Shown: piece by piece, positions 8,226-18,192 of the stretch | Position numbering within the stretch: position 1 is the stretch's first letter | Layout: the number at the start of each line of letters is the position of its first letter | From: Pseudomonas benzenivorans | Lineage (GTDB): Bacteria > Pseudomonadota > Gammaproteobacteria > Pseudomonadales > Pseudomonadaceae | Reading direction: 5' to 3' | Length of the DNA stretch: 64,000 bases | Assembly (NCBI RefSeq): GCF_900100495.1 | Contig: NZ_FNCT01000008.1 | Coordinates: forward strand, 1-64,000 | Made by a program: the position numbers and the translations under genes | Notes under the pieces: model-generated | Told to the model about the DNA's origin: nothing | Databases searched by the model: none | What the model saw: the letters and a program-made list of their open reading frames with translations, nothing else

Positions 8226-9698
8226 ATGCCTCGCTTCGACGAACAACAGCTCTACATCGGCGGCCGTTACGTGCCCGCCAGCAGCGGTGCCAGCTTCGAG
8301 ACCGTCAACCCGGCCACCGGCGAGGTGCTCGCCCGCGTGCAACGCGCCAGCCAGGCCGACGTCGAGCGCGCCGTCGCCAGCGCCGCCGCGGGGCAGAAGG
8401 TCTGGGCGGCGATGACCGCGATGCAGCGCTCGCGCATCCTCCGGCGTGCCGTGGAGATCCTCCGTGAGCGCAACGACGAGCTGGCCGAGCTGGAGACCCT
8501 CGACACCGGCAAGCCGCTGTCGGAGACCCGCTTTGTCGACATCGTCACCGGCGCCGACGTGCTCGAGTACTACGCCGGCCTGGTCCCGGCCATCGAGGGC
8601 GAGCAGATCCCGCTACGCGAGACCAGCTTCGTCTATACCCGCCGCGAGCCGCTGGGCGTGGTCGCCGGCATCGGCGCCTGGAACTACCCGATCCAGATCG
8701 CCCTGTGGAAGTCCGCCCCGGCCCTGGCCGCCGGCAACGCGATGATCTTCAAGCCCAGCGAAGTCACTCCGCTATCGGTACTCAAGCTGGCCGAGATCTA
8801 CTCCGAGGCCGGCCTGCCCGACGGCGTGTTCAACGTGCTCACCGGCAGCGGCCGCGAGGTCGGCCAGTGGCTGACCGAGCACCCGGGGATCGAGAAGATC
8901 TCCTTCACCGGCGGCACCAGCACCGGCAAGAAGGTCATGGCCAGCGCCTCCAGCTCCTCGCTGAAGGAAGTGACCATGGAACTGGGCGGCAAGTCGCCGC
9001 TGATCGTCTTCGAGGACGCCGACCTCGACCGCGCCGCCGACATCGCGGTGATGGCCAACTTCTACAGCTCCGGCCAGGTCTGCACCAACGGCACCCGGGT
9101 GTTTGTGCCGCGCATGCTGCAGGCGCGTTTCGAGGCCAAGGTGCTCGAGCGGGTCAAGCGCATCCGCCTGGGCGACCCGCAGGACGCCAACACCAACTTC
9201 GGCCCGCTGGTCAGCTTCGCCCATATGGAAAGCGTGCTCGGATACATCGACAAGGGCCGCCAGGAAGGCGCGCGCCTGCTGATCGGCGGCGCGCGGGTGA
9301 CCGATGGCGAGTATGCCAAGGGCGCCTATGTCGCACCCACCGTGTTCACCGACTGCAGCGACGAGATGTGCATCGTCCGCGAGGAGATCTTCGGCCCGGT
9401 GATGAGCATCCTGGTCTACGACAGCGAGGACGAGGTGATCCGCCGTGCCAACGACAGCGACTACGGCCTCGCCGCCGGCGTGGTGACCCGCGACCTGGCC
9501 CGCGCCCACCGGGTGATCCACAAGCTGGAAGCGGGGATCTGCTGGATCAATACCTGGGGCGAGTCGCCGGCGGAAATGCCGGTGGGCGGCTACAAGCAGT
9601 CCGGCGTCGGCCGCGAGAACGGCCTGACCACTCTGGCGCATTACACCCGGATCAAGTCGGTGCAGGTCGAACTGGGCGGCTACAGCTCGGTGTTTTGA
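8226..9698 (+). CDS. betB: Betaine aldehyde dehydrogenase
   Basis: NAD(P)-dependent oxidation of betaine aldehyde to glycine betaine, the second step of choline oxidation. At 490 aa it has exactly the expected length. The ATG at 8226 is chosen because AGAGGA precedes it and the protein starts [13 protein letters not shown] as in orthologues. Catalytic residues are visible: Glu252 in MELGGKSP and the nucleophile Cys286 in [11 protein letters not shown]. The cofactor motif [11 protein letters not shown] is also present. betA follows after 170 bases that contain two repeat hairpins. Confidence 0.96.
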   Translation: MPRFDEQQLYIGGRYVPASSGASFETVNPATGEVLARVQRASQADVERAVASAAAGQKVWAAMTAMQRSRILRRAVEILRERNDELAELETLDTGKPLSETRFVDIVTGADVLEYYAGLVPAIEGEQIPLRETSFVYTRREPLGVVAGIGAWNYPIQIALWKSAPALAAGNAMIFKPSEVTPLSVLKLAEIYSEAGLPDGVFNVLTGSGREVGQWLTEHPGIEKISFTGGTSTGKKVMASASSSSLKEVTMELGGKSPLIVFEDADLDRAADIAVMANFYSSGQVCTNGTRVFVPRMLQARFEAKVLERVKRIRLGDPQDANTNFGPLVSFAHMESVLGYIDKGRQEGARLLIGGARVTDGEYAKGAYVAPTVFTDCSDEMCIVREEIFGPVMSILVYDSEDEVIRRANDSDYGLAAGVVTRDLARAHRVIHKLEAGICWINTWGESPAEMPVGGYKQSGVGRENGLTTLAHYTRIKSVQVELGGYSSVF

Positions 9699-9711
9699 TC
9701 GCCGCGCCCAA

Positions 9712-9782
9712 CCTGTAGGAGCGGCCGGGCGGCGAACCGCTTCAGCCGCGAAAAGCATCGCGGATAAATCCGCTCCTACAGG
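9712..9782. repeat. REP-like element, 13-bp perfect inverted repeat
   Basis: Arms CCTGTAGGAGCGG (9712-9724) and CCGCTCCTACAGG (9770-9782) with an inner stem CCGCGA / TCGCGG (9746-9751 with 9758-9763). TGTAGGAGCGG is a core common in dispersed extragenic repeats of Pseudomonas. It sits between betB and betA, inside the transcription unit. Confidence 0.8.
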
Positions 9783-9796
9783 AATTGCCGCCCCCA

Positions 9797-9856
9797 GTAG
9801 CCCGGATGCAATCCGGGAACCGCCAGACCGTTTCACTCGGATTCCATCCGGGTTAC
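9797..9856. repeat. Second repeat hairpin, GTAGCCCGGATG family
   Basis: GTAGCCCGGATG (9797-9808) is mirrored by CATCCGGGTTAC (9845-9856), with a further local hairpin CCCGGAT-GCA-ATCCGGG. It belongs to the same family as the partial copy at 7924 and ends 12 bases before the betA start. Confidence 0.75.
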
Positions 9857-9868
9857 AAGGTGACGTCA

Positions 9869-11551
9869 ATGTCCCAAGAATTCGACTACATCATCATCGG
9901 CGCCGGCTCGGCCGGTAACGTGCTGGCCACCCGCCTGACCGAGGACCAGGACGTCAGCGTGCTGCTGCTGGAAGCCGGCGGCCCGGACTATCGCCTGGAT
10001 TTCCGCACCCAGATGCCCGCCGCGCTGGCCTTCCCGCTGCAGGGCCGGCGCTACAACTGGGCCTACGAGACCGAGCCGGAACCCTACATGAACAACCGCC
10101 GCATGGAGTGCGGGCGCGGCAAGGGCCTGGGCGGCTCGTCCCTGATCAACGGCATGTGCTACATCCGCGGCAACGCCCTGGATTACGACGGCTGGGCCAA
10201 GGGAAAGGGCCTGGAGGATTGGACCTATCTGGACTGCCTGCCGTATTTCAGAAAAGCAGAAACCAGGGACAGCGGCGCCAACGCCTACCACGGCGGCGAC
10301 GGCCCGGTCAGCGTGACCACCCCGAAGGCCGGCAACAACCCGCTGTTCCATGCCATGGTCGAGGCCGGCGTGCAGGCCGGCTACCCGCGCACCGACGACC
10401 TCAACGGCTACCAGCAGGAAGGCTTCGGCCCGATGGACCGCACCGTCACCCCGCAGGGCCGGCGCTCGAGCACCGCCCGCGGCTATCTGGATCAGGCCAA
10501 GGGTCGGCCGAACCTGCGCATCGTCACCCACGCCCTCACCGAGCGCATCCTGTTCAGCGGCAAGCGCGCCATCGGCGCCGCCTACCTGCACCGCGACAGC
10601 AACACCCCGACCACCGTGCGCGCGCGCCGCGAAGTGCTGTTGTGCAGCGGCGCCATCGCCTCGCCGCAGATCCTCCAGCGCTCCGGGGTCGGCCCGGCGG
10701 CGCTGCTGCGCGAGCTGGACATCCCGCTGGTGCACGATCTGCCGGGCGTCGGCGAGAACCTGCAGGATCACCTGGAGCTGTACCTGCAGTACGCCTGCAA
10801 GCAACCGGTGTCGCTGTACCCGGCCCTGCAGTGGTGGAACCAGCCGCCGATCGGCGCCCAGTGGATGTTCCTCGGCAAGGGCCTCGGCGCCAGCAACCAG
10901 TTCGAGGCCGGCGGTTTCATCCGCAGCCGCCCGGAATTCGAGTGGCCGAACATCCAGTACCACTTCCTGCCGGTGGCGATCAATTACAACGGCAGCAATG
11001 CGGTCAGGGAGCACGGCTTCCAGGCCCACATGGGCTCGATGCGCTCGCCCAGCCGCGGGCGCATCCGCGCCAAGTCGAAGGACCCGCGCCAGCACCCGAG
11101 CATCCTGTTCAACTACATGAGCACCGAGCAGGACTGGCAGGAGTTCCGCGACGGCATCCGCATCACCCGCGAGATCATGGCGCAGGCGGCGCTCGATCCC
11201 TACCGCGGCCGCGAGCTGAGCCCCGGCGCCGAGGTGCAGAGCGACGCCGAACTGGACGCCTTCGTCCGCGAGCATGCGGAAACCGCCTTCCACCCGTCCT
11301 GCTCCTGCAAGATGGGCGAGGACGCCATGGCAGTGGTCGACGGCCAGGGCCGGGTGCACGGTATCGAAGGGCTGCGGGTGGTCGACGCGTCGATCATGCC
11401 GCTGATCACCACCGGCAACCTCAACGCGCCGACCATCATGATGGCCGAGAAGATCGCCGACAAGATCCGCGGCCGCACCCCGCTGCCGCGCAGCAGCGCG
11501 CCCTACTACGTGGCGGGCAGCGCACCGGTGCGCAAACCGCCGCAGCGCTAG
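9869..11551 (+). CDS. betA: Choline dehydrogenase
   Basis: Membrane-associated FAD-dependent GMC oxidoreductase that oxidises choline to betaine aldehyde (560 aa). The FAD dinucleotide motif [15 protein letters not shown] is at residues 9-23, GMC signature 1 around [17 protein letters not shown], signature 2 around [17 protein letters not shown], and the C-terminal HPSCSCKMG carries the expected active-site His. The ATG at 9869 ([11 protein letters not shown]) is preferred over an upstream in-frame ATG at 9785 that would translate the repeat hairpin. No terminator is evident after it. Confidence 0.96.
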   Translation: MSQEFDYIIIGAGSAGNVLATRLTEDQDVSVLLLEAGGPDYRLDFRTQMPAALAFPLQGRRYNWAYETEPEPYMNNRRMECGRGKGLGGSSLINGMCYIRGNALDYDGWAKGKGLEDWTYLDCLPYFRKAETRDSGANAYHGGDGPVSVTTPKAGNNPLFHAMVEAGVQAGYPRTDDLNGYQQEGFGPMDRTVTPQGRRSSTARGYLDQAKGRPNLRIVTHALTERILFSGKRAIGAAYLHRDSNTPTTVRARREVLLCSGAIASPQILQRSGVGPAALLRELDIPLVHDLPGVGENLQDHLELYLQYACKQPVSLYPALQWWNQPPIGAQWMFLGKGLGASNQFEAGGFIRSRPEFEWPNIQYHFLPVAINYNGSNAVREHGFQAHMGSMRSPSRGRIRAKSKDPRQHPSILFNYMSTEQDWQEFRDGIRITREIMAQAALDPYRGRELSPGAEVQSDAELDAFVREHAETAFHPSCSCKMGEDAMAVVDGQGRVHGIEGLRVVDASIMPLITTGNLNAPTIMMAEKIADKIRGRTPLPRSSAPYYVAGSAPVRKPPQR

Positions 11552-11605
11552 GGCGCGACCTGCCGAGCGCCTGTCCGCCGAGGCACAGGGGCTCGGGCTA
11601 CGGCT

Positions 11606-12712
11606 TCAATAGGCGGTAATCCGCCCCACCTCCATCAGCTCCACCGCCACCCCATCGATCTCCGTGGGGGCGGCCTCGATGGTGGAGCGGCTGATGCGCT
11701 CGACCAGCAGCTTGATCGCCAGCTCGCCGGGCCGGCGGCTGCTCAGGCCGATGCCGTGGCCCTGGGCGCCGGGCACCCGCAACAGCTCGGCCGACGCCCG
11801 CTGCTGCGCGGCGCGGGCATTGGCCCTGGCGGACTCGACCGCCACCTCGGCGCCGTCGGCCGTGGCACCGTCGACCATCCGGGCCGCGAAGAAGGCCAGC
11901 ACCTCGTCGATCGGATTGGCCACCGCCACCCGCTGGCTGCCGGCGAACAGCAGGCCGACCGGGCGCGGCAGGTTGACGACATCCTCGACCATCAGCGAGC
12001 CGGAATCGCCGGAGCGGATGAAGCGGCCCGGCGTCACCAGAATCTGGTTGTCGAAGGTCTTGGTGAAGCTGTCGCCGGCGCATTCGTCGCTGTAGCCGAC
12101 CGTCACCGTGGCATCCAGCACCGCCACCGTGCCCTGGGTCAGGCCGCTGCTGCGCCCGCTCTTCTTCACCGGCATGTTCAGCACCGCGGGCGCAGTCGCG
12201 ACAGACACCGGGCCGATCTCGAGGATGCTGCCGTCGGCCCTGACCGCCCCAGGCACGACCTGGGCGATGGCGGCATCGACGTTATGCCCGGGATCCTGCA
12301 AATCGCTCCAGTCGCTCAGGCTCGCCACCGGACTGGCGCCACTGGCGCTGCAGCCGCTGTCGATCAGGCCGGGCTGGAGGATGGCGTCGCCGAGCGTGCT
12401 GACGCCGCCATTGCCGCCGCTCACCAGGTCGCCGGCGAAGACATGGGCATTGCTGAGGATGAACTGCTGGCCACCGATCTCGACCAGCGAACCCAGGGTA
12501 CCGCCGCAGCAGTAGCCGTTGGCCTGGTCGTCGGCATTGCCACCGGAGCTGCCGAGCTGGATGGGGAGCGCCTGCGCCGCGCTATGGTCGACCGTCGGTT
12601 CGCCACCGCCGCCTTTGCCGGGCGGCGGGCCCTTGGCCTCGGCCGCGACGGTCAGTGCAAGGGCGACGATCAGGACCAGGGACGAATATAGTGAACGCGA
12701 GACGCGGCGCAT
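11606..12712 (-). CDS. Secreted trypsin-like serine protease family protein
   Basis: Predicted exported protein (368 aa) with a signal peptide (SSLVLIVALALTVAAEA) followed by a Gly/Pro-rich linker. It has a chymotrypsin-fold catalytic triad: His90 in ILSNAHVF, Asp146 in GHNVDAAIA and Ser237 in RSGDSGSLM. The GTLGSLVEIGG...LSNAHV pattern is like bacterial S1-type proteins annotated as hypothetical, some related to plant NAL1. The C-terminal ~100 residues after the protease core are unassigned. It lies 150 bases downstream of the RpoS-like sigma gene on the same strand and might share its transcript. Substrate unknown. Confidence 0.75.
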   Translation of the reverse strand: MRRVSRSLYSSLVLIVALALTVAAEAKGPPPGKGGGGEPTVDHSAAQALPIQLGSSGGNADDQANGYCCGGTLGSLVEIGGQQFILSNAHVFAGDLVSGGNGGVSTLGDAILQPGLIDSGCSASGASPVASLSDWSDLQDPGHNVDAAIAQVVPGAVRADGSILEIGPVSVATAPAVLNMPVKKSGRSSGLTQGTVAVLDATVTVGYSDECAGDSFTKTFDNQILVTPGRFIRSGDSGSLMVEDVVNLPRPVGLLFAGSQRVAVANPIDEVLAFFAARMVDGATADGAEVAVESARANARAAQQRASAELLRVPGAQGHGIGLSSRRPGELAIKLLVERISRSTIEAAPTEIDGVAVELMEVGRITAY

Positions 12713-12862
12713 CGGGCACCTCCTACTGCAGGCCAGGGGTGGGGCGACGGCGCCGCCCCGACGGTTGAACGTGCATTGAGTATTGGAGAGGCGTCGGGAC
12801 CGATTAAATGATTTGGCGATTAGTCCGGCCGCGCTTAAGCCACCAGCGGGTGAGGCAACCCG

Positions 12863-13792
12863 TCACTCCAGCAGGGTTTCGCTGGAGTGACCATCGCGCT
12901 CGAGGATCTTGCGCAGCTGCCTGAGCGCATCGATCTGGATCTGCCGGACCCGCTCGCGGGTCAGGCCGAACTCCCGGCCTAGCGTCTCCAGGGTGCAGCT
13001 GTCCTGGCCGCGCAGGCCGAAGTGGCGCACCACCACCTCGCACTGTTTGTCGGTGAGGCCGACCAGCCAGCGCTCGATGCTGCGCGGCAGCTCATCGCCC
13101 TGCAGCAGCTCGCAGGGATCCTCGGGCTGCTCGTAGCTCAGGGTCTCCAGCAGCGTCTTCTGCGAATCGGGCCCCAGCTGGCCATCCGCCGAGGTCACCC
13201 GTTCATTCAGGCCCTGGATCTCCTTGACCGCCTCGACCGGCAGGTCCAGCAGGGCGGCGATCTCCCCGGCGGAAGGCGGGTGATCGAGCCTGCGGGTCAG
13301 CTCGCGGGCGGCCTGCAGGTAGCCGTTGAGCCGCTTGGCCACATGCACCGGCAGGCGGATGGTGCGGCCCTGGCTCATGACGGCCCACTCGATGTGCTGG
13401 CGAATCCACCAGGTGGCGTAGGTCGAGAAGCGACAGCCGAACGCCGGATCGAACTTGCCGACCGCATGCATCAAGCCGAGGTTGCCCTCCTCGATCAAGT
13501 CCAGCAGCAACAGGCCACGGTCGACGTAGCGTCGGGCGATCCGCACCACCAGACGCAGGTTGCTCTCGATCAGCCGCTGGCGCCCGAGCGGGTCGCCCTG
13601 CCGCACCAGCTGCGCGCAGTGCAGCTCTTCCTCTGCGGAGAGCAACGGGGTATGGCCGATTTCGTCCAGGTACAGCCCGGTCGCGCTGAGCGCCCGCCTG
13701 GCGTCGGGCGCCTGGTGTGGCTTGCGCGGGATCGACGGCCTGGCCTGGGCACAGCCATCCTGTTCGGTGCGGCGCGCTCGCTTCAAACCCAT
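12863..13792 (-). CDS. RpoS-like sigma-70 family sigma factor (second RpoS type)
   Basis: Group 2 sigma factor (309 aa). Region 2 reads [24 protein letters not shown]...[18 protein letters not shown], region 3 [28 protein letters not shown], and region 4 ends [34 protein letters not shown] and EDPCELLQ are RpoS hallmarks. It diverges from genuine Pseudomonas RpoS at many positions, and its N-terminus is basic ([10 protein letters not shown]), so I read it as a paralogue. It is preceded by GGGGAG eight bases upstream and by a perfect ANR box. It is divergent from hmp, with a secreted protease downstream. The genome's main rpoS should lie elsewhere, next to nlpD. Confidence 0.85.
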   Translation of the reverse strand: MGLKRARRTEQDGCAQARPSIPRKPHQAPDARRALSATGLYLDEIGHTPLLSAEEELHCAQLVRQGDPLGRQRLIESNLRLVVRIARRYVDRGLLLLDLIEEGNLGLMHAVGKFDPAFGCRFSTYATWWIRQHIEWAVMSQGRTIRLPVHVAKRLNGYLQAARELTRRLDHPPSAGEIAALLDLPVEAVKEIQGLNERVTSADGQLGPDSQKTLLETLSYEQPEDPCELLQGDELPRSIERWLVGLTDKQCEVVVRHFGLRGQDSCTLETLGREFGLTRERVRQIQIDALRQLRKILERDGHSSETLLE

Positions 13793-14172
13793 GACGGCTA
13801 CTCCCCAGACGGTTGCAGATCGGCTTCCAAGCTAGAGGGCCTCTAGCCGGCCGGCATTGATATGCATCAATCGCGACTGCCTATGGGCTAGCCCTGACGA
13901 CCGCCGGCAGCGTAGCGGGGCCCGGGGGGCGAGCCCGGCCGGAACAAGTCCGCGGGGGCAACCAGGGTCGCAATGACCACGAGACGGTCACAACTACCCT
14001 TAGGCCGATTATCCAAATGACTTATTAATTTATAACTATTTGAAATTAAACGACATTAATCTGGCATGAATCCTGTAATGGCCAAGGGCGACGAACCGGG
14101 TAAGCGGATGACACCCTCATGAATCATCCCGACACGGCTTCGCTCCTTCCCCCACCCATCAGGAATCCTTGC
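13793..14172. other. Divergent control region, RpoS-like sigma / hmp
   Basis: These 380 bases carry no gene. The left part holds a perfect ANR/FNR palindrome near the sigma gene. The right part (about 14010-14075) is strikingly AT-rich and includes CAAAT...ATTTG arms. Near 14060 a TGGCATG-N5-TGTA element partly resembles a sigma-54 -24/-12 promoter, but it has T instead of C in the essential -12 GC. Confidence 0.55.
13857..13870. promoter_or_regulatory. Perfect ANR/FNR box
   Basis: TTGAT-ATGC-ATCAA is an exact match to the FNR/ANR consensus TTGAT-N4-ATCAA. Its centre lies about 72 bases upstream of the RpoS-like start codon and about 310 upstream of hmp. It therefore most likely controls the sigma gene in response to low oxygen (ANR) or nitric oxide (DNR). 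Confidence 0.8.
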
Positions 14173-15354
14173 ATGCTTTCCGCTCAACACCGCGCCTCGA
14201 TCCAAGCCACCGTCCCGCTGCTGGAAACCGGCGGCGAAGCCCTGACCCGGCACTTCTACCGCATCATGCTCGGCGAACACCCCGAGGTTCGCCCGCTGTT
14301 CAACCAGGCGCACCAGGCCAGCGGCGACCAGCAACGCGCCCTGGCCAACGGCGTGCTGATGTATGCCCGGCATATCGACCGCCTGGAGGCGCTCGGTCCG
14401 CTGGTGGGACAAATCGTCAACAAGCACGTGTCGCTGCAGATCCTCCCCGAGCATTACCCGATCGTCGGCAGCTGCCTGCTGCGGGCGATCCGCGAGGTAC
14501 TCGGCGCGCAGATCGCCACCGATGCGGTGCTCGAGGCCTGGGCCGCCGCCTATGGGCAACTGGCCGAGATCCTGATCGGCGCCGAAGAGCAGGCCTACGC
14601 GACCAGCGCCGACGCCGCCGGCGGCTGGCGCGGCGCGCGCTGGTTCCGCCTGGCGAACAGGGTCACGGAAAGCGAGGAAATCACCTCGCTGCACCTGGTC
14701 CCGGAGGACGGCGGCGCGCTGCTGGCATTCCAGCCCGGCCAGTACATCGGCCTGCGCCTGCACCTGGACGGCGAGGAAATGCGCCGCAACTACTCGCTGT
14801 CGGCACTCGGCGATGGCCGCGAGTACCGCATCAGCGTCAAGCGCGAGGTTGGCGGCAAGGTCTCCAACTACCTGCATGACCAGTTGCAGGTCGGCGATCG
14901 CCTGGAACTGTTCCCGCCGGCCGGCGATTTCGTCCTGCGCCCGTCGGCCAAGCCGCTGGTGCTGATCAGCGCCGGGGTCGGCATCACCCCGGCGCTGAGC
15001 ATGCTCGAAGCGGCCAAGGGTAGCGGCCGGGCGATCCACTTCATCCACTGCGCGCGGCATGCCGGGGTCCACGCCTTCCGCGACTGGGTCCACGCGCAAA
15101 CCGAGGCGCACCCCGAGGTGCGCCACTTCTACTGCTACAGCGAACCGCGCGCAGACGACCAGGCCCATGCCACCGGCCTGCTTACCCGCGAGCGCCTGGA
15201 GCAATGGCTGCCCGAGGAGCGCGACCTGGACGCCTACTTCCTCGGCCCCAAGCCGTTCATGGCCCAGGTGAAGAAGTACCTGCGCGAACTCGGCGTGCCG
15301 GAGCAGCAGAGCCACTACGAGTTCTTCGGCCCGGCCAGCGCATTGGAGGCCTGA
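14173..15354 (+). CDS. hmp: Flavohemoglobin, nitric oxide dioxygenase
   Basis: Cytoplasmic NO dioxygenase converting NO and O2 to nitrate (393 aa, full length). The N-terminal globin has proximal heme His85 in IVNKHVSLQ. The FAD domain has MRRNYSLSA, and the NAD domain has LISAGVGITPALSML and YFLGPKPFM. The ATG at 14173 (MLSAQHRASI) has AGGA upstream; the earlier in-frame ATG at 14119 would add 18 residues not seen in the family. P. aeruginosa (from memory) keeps the activator fhpR beside this gene; here the neighbour is an RpoS-like sigma factor. Confidence 0.95.
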   Translation: MLSAQHRASIQATVPLLETGGEALTRHFYRIMLGEHPEVRPLFNQAHQASGDQQRALANGVLMYARHIDRLEALGPLVGQIVNKHVSLQILPEHYPIVGSCLLRAIREVLGAQIATDAVLEAWAAAYGQLAEILIGAEEQAYATSADAAGGWRGARWFRLANRVTESEEITSLHLVPEDGGALLAFQPGQYIGLRLHLDGEEMRRNYSLSALGDGREYRISVKREVGGKVSNYLHDQLQVGDRLELFPPAGDFVLRPSAKPLVLISAGVGITPALSMLEAAKGSGRAIHFIHCARHAGVHAFRDWVHAQTEAHPEVRHFYCYSEPRADDQAHATGLLTRERLEQWLPEERDLDAYFLGPKPFMAQVKKYLRELGVPEQQSHYEFFGPASALEA

Positions 15355-15383
15355 GCAGCACTACGGATCCGCTGTCGCAGGCT

Positions 15384-15451
15384 GTAGGGTGCGCCGTGCG
15401 CACCAGGTGTTACCCATGTCCCCCGGCGAAACACATGTGGCGCACCCTAGG
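15384..15451. repeat. GTAGGGTGCGCCGTGCGCACC-family repeat (copy 1)
   Basis: The left arm at 15384-15404 is followed by a shortened right arm GGCGCACCCTAGG ending at 15451. The same family recurs in full form between recB and recD (38151-38213). Confidence 0.7.
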
Positions 15452-15475
15452 TCGATGGCGCAGTCAACCAGCCTG

Positions 15476-16699
15476 CTACAGCACGCCGGCCTGACGCAGT
15501 TCGGCTATTCGTTCCAGGTTCAAGCCCAGCCATTGCTGCAATACCTGCTCGGTGTGCTCGCCGAGCAGCGGCGGGGCGTTGCGGTATTGCACCGGGGTCG
15601 CGGACAGGCGAATCGGGCTGGCCACCTGCGGCACCGTGCCGCCCAGCGGGTGCGGCAGCTCGACGCGCAGGCCGCGCGCCTGCACCTGCGGATCGGCGAA
15701 CACCTGCTGCAGGTCGTTGATCGGCCCGCAGGGCACGCCGGCCCGCTCCAGCGTCGCCACCCACTCGGCGGTGGTCTTGAACACCGTGGCCTGGCGCAGC
15801 AGCGGGATCAGCTCGGCGCGATGCGCCACGCGCGCCTGGTTGGTGGCAAAGCGCGGATCGTCGGCCAGGGCAGTAAGGCCGGCGACCTCGCAGAACTTGC
15901 GGAACTGGCCGTCGTTGCCGACGGTGAGGATGAAGTCGCCATCGGCCGTGGGGAAATCCTGGTAGGGCACGATATTCGGGTGGGCATTGCCCAGCCGGCG
16001 CGGCGGCGTGCCGGTGGTCAGGTAGTTCATCGCCTGGTTGGCCAGGCAGGCGACCTGCACGTCGAGCAGCGCCATGTCGATGTGTTGGCCGTTGCCGGTC
16101 TGCTCGCGGCTGGCCAGGGCAGCGAGCATCGCCGCGGTCGAATACAGCCCGGTGAGGATGTCGGTCAGCGCCACGCCGACCTTGACCGGCCCGGCGCCTT
16201 CCTCGCCGTCCGGTCGCCCGGTCAGGCTCATCAGGCCGCCGAGGCCCTGGATCATGAAGTCGTAGCCGGCGCGCTTGGCATAAGGCCCGTCCTGGCCGAA
16301 GCCGGTGATCGAGCAGTAGATCAGCCGCGGGTTGAGCGCCTTGAGGCTGGCGTAGTCGAGACCGTAGGCGGCCAGGCCGCCGACCTTGAAATTCTCGATG
16401 AGGATGTCGGCCTTGGCCGCCAGTTCGCGCACCAGCCGCTGCCCCTCGACCTGGGTGAAGTCGACGGTCAGCGATTGCTTGTTGCGGTTGGCCGACAGGT
16501 AGTAGGCCGCCTCCGAGGTGTTCTCGCCCTGGGCATCCTTGAGGAACGGCGGGCCCCAGTGACGGGTGTCGTCGCCGACGCCGGGGCGCTCGACCTTGAC
16601 CACCTCGGCGCCGAGGTCGGCGAGGATCTGCCCGGCCCAGGGCCCGGCGAGCACGCGGGACAGGTCGAGTACACGGATATGCGACAGGGCGCCGGACAT
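15476..16699 (-). CDS. gcdG: Succinyl-CoA:glutarate CoA-transferase (CaiB/BaiF family)
   Basis: Class III CoA-transferase (407 aa) that would activate glutarate to glutaryl-CoA with succinyl-CoA as donor. N-terminal IRVLDLSRVLAGPWAGQILADLGAEVVKVE is the family signature. The catalytic Asp is expected in ALTDILTGLY. Substrate is inferred from context: it lies downstream of glutaryl-CoA dehydrogenase and is divergent from a LysR regulator, the gcdHG/gcdR arrangement of glutarate and lysine catabolism in Pseudomonas. A 16-bp inverted repeat lies between it and gcdH. Confidence 0.88.
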   Translation of the reverse strand: MSGALSHIRVLDLSRVLAGPWAGQILADLGAEVVKVERPGVGDDTRHWGPPFLKDAQGENTSEAAYYLSANRNKQSLTVDFTQVEGQRLVRELAAKADILIENFKVGGLAAYGLDYASLKALNPRLIYCSITGFGQDGPYAKRAGYDFMIQGLGGLMSLTGRPDGEEGAGPVKVGVALTDILTGLYSTAAMLAALASREQTGNGQHIDMALLDVQVACLANQAMNYLTTGTPPRRLGNAHPNIVPYQDFPTADGDFILTVGNDGQFRKFCEVAGLTALADDPRFATNQARVAHRAELIPLLRQATVFKTTAEWVATLERAGVPCGPINDLQQVFADPQVQARGLRVELPHPLGGTVPQVASPIRLSATPVQYRNAPPLLGEHTEQVLQQWLGLNLERIAELRQAGVL

Positions 16700-16724
16700 G
16701 AGAAGGCCTCGTGGGTGAAGTTGG

Positions 16725-16820
16725 GCGTAGGTTGGGTTGAGCCTGCGAAGCCCAACGGGGCGGTCACGCGGCTCTGCCGTTGTTGCGCTTCGGCGCTACG
16801 CGCTTCAACCCAACCTACGC
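16725..16820. repeat. Inverted repeat in the gcdH-gcdG gap
   Basis: GCGTAGGTTGGGTTGA (16725-16740) and TCAACCCAACCTACGC (16805-16820) are perfect reverse complements. It is a typical dispersed repeat unit filling almost the whole intergenic space between gcdH and gcdG. Confidence 0.75.
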
Positions 16821-16825
16821 GGGGC

Positions 16826-18004
<1,179 letters not shown>

Positions 18005-18109
18005 GGGGAAAAACCTCGTGTTGGGACGGTGAAGGGGGACAACCGGGGCCGCCCCCCAGGGCGATTGGATTGATCCTAGGCCTGCCGGCGAACTCAGGCA
18101 AACGAGGAT

Positions 18110-18129
18110 TTCGCACGCAGTTGTGCGAA
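18110..18129. promoter_or_regulatory. Candidate GcdR operator, TTCGCAC-N6-GTGCGAA
   Basis: A perfect 7-bp inverted repeat with a 6-base spacer, in LTTR style (T-N11-A core), between divergent gcdH and gcdR. It lies 63 bases upstream of the gcdR start and 105 upstream of gcdH, where a LysR-type regulator would control both. Confidence 0.6.
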
Positions 18130-18192
18130 TTACTCACTTCGATATAGCCTTGACCGGCAATAGCCCTTGATCAGTGTGAGAGTGCCGCACAG

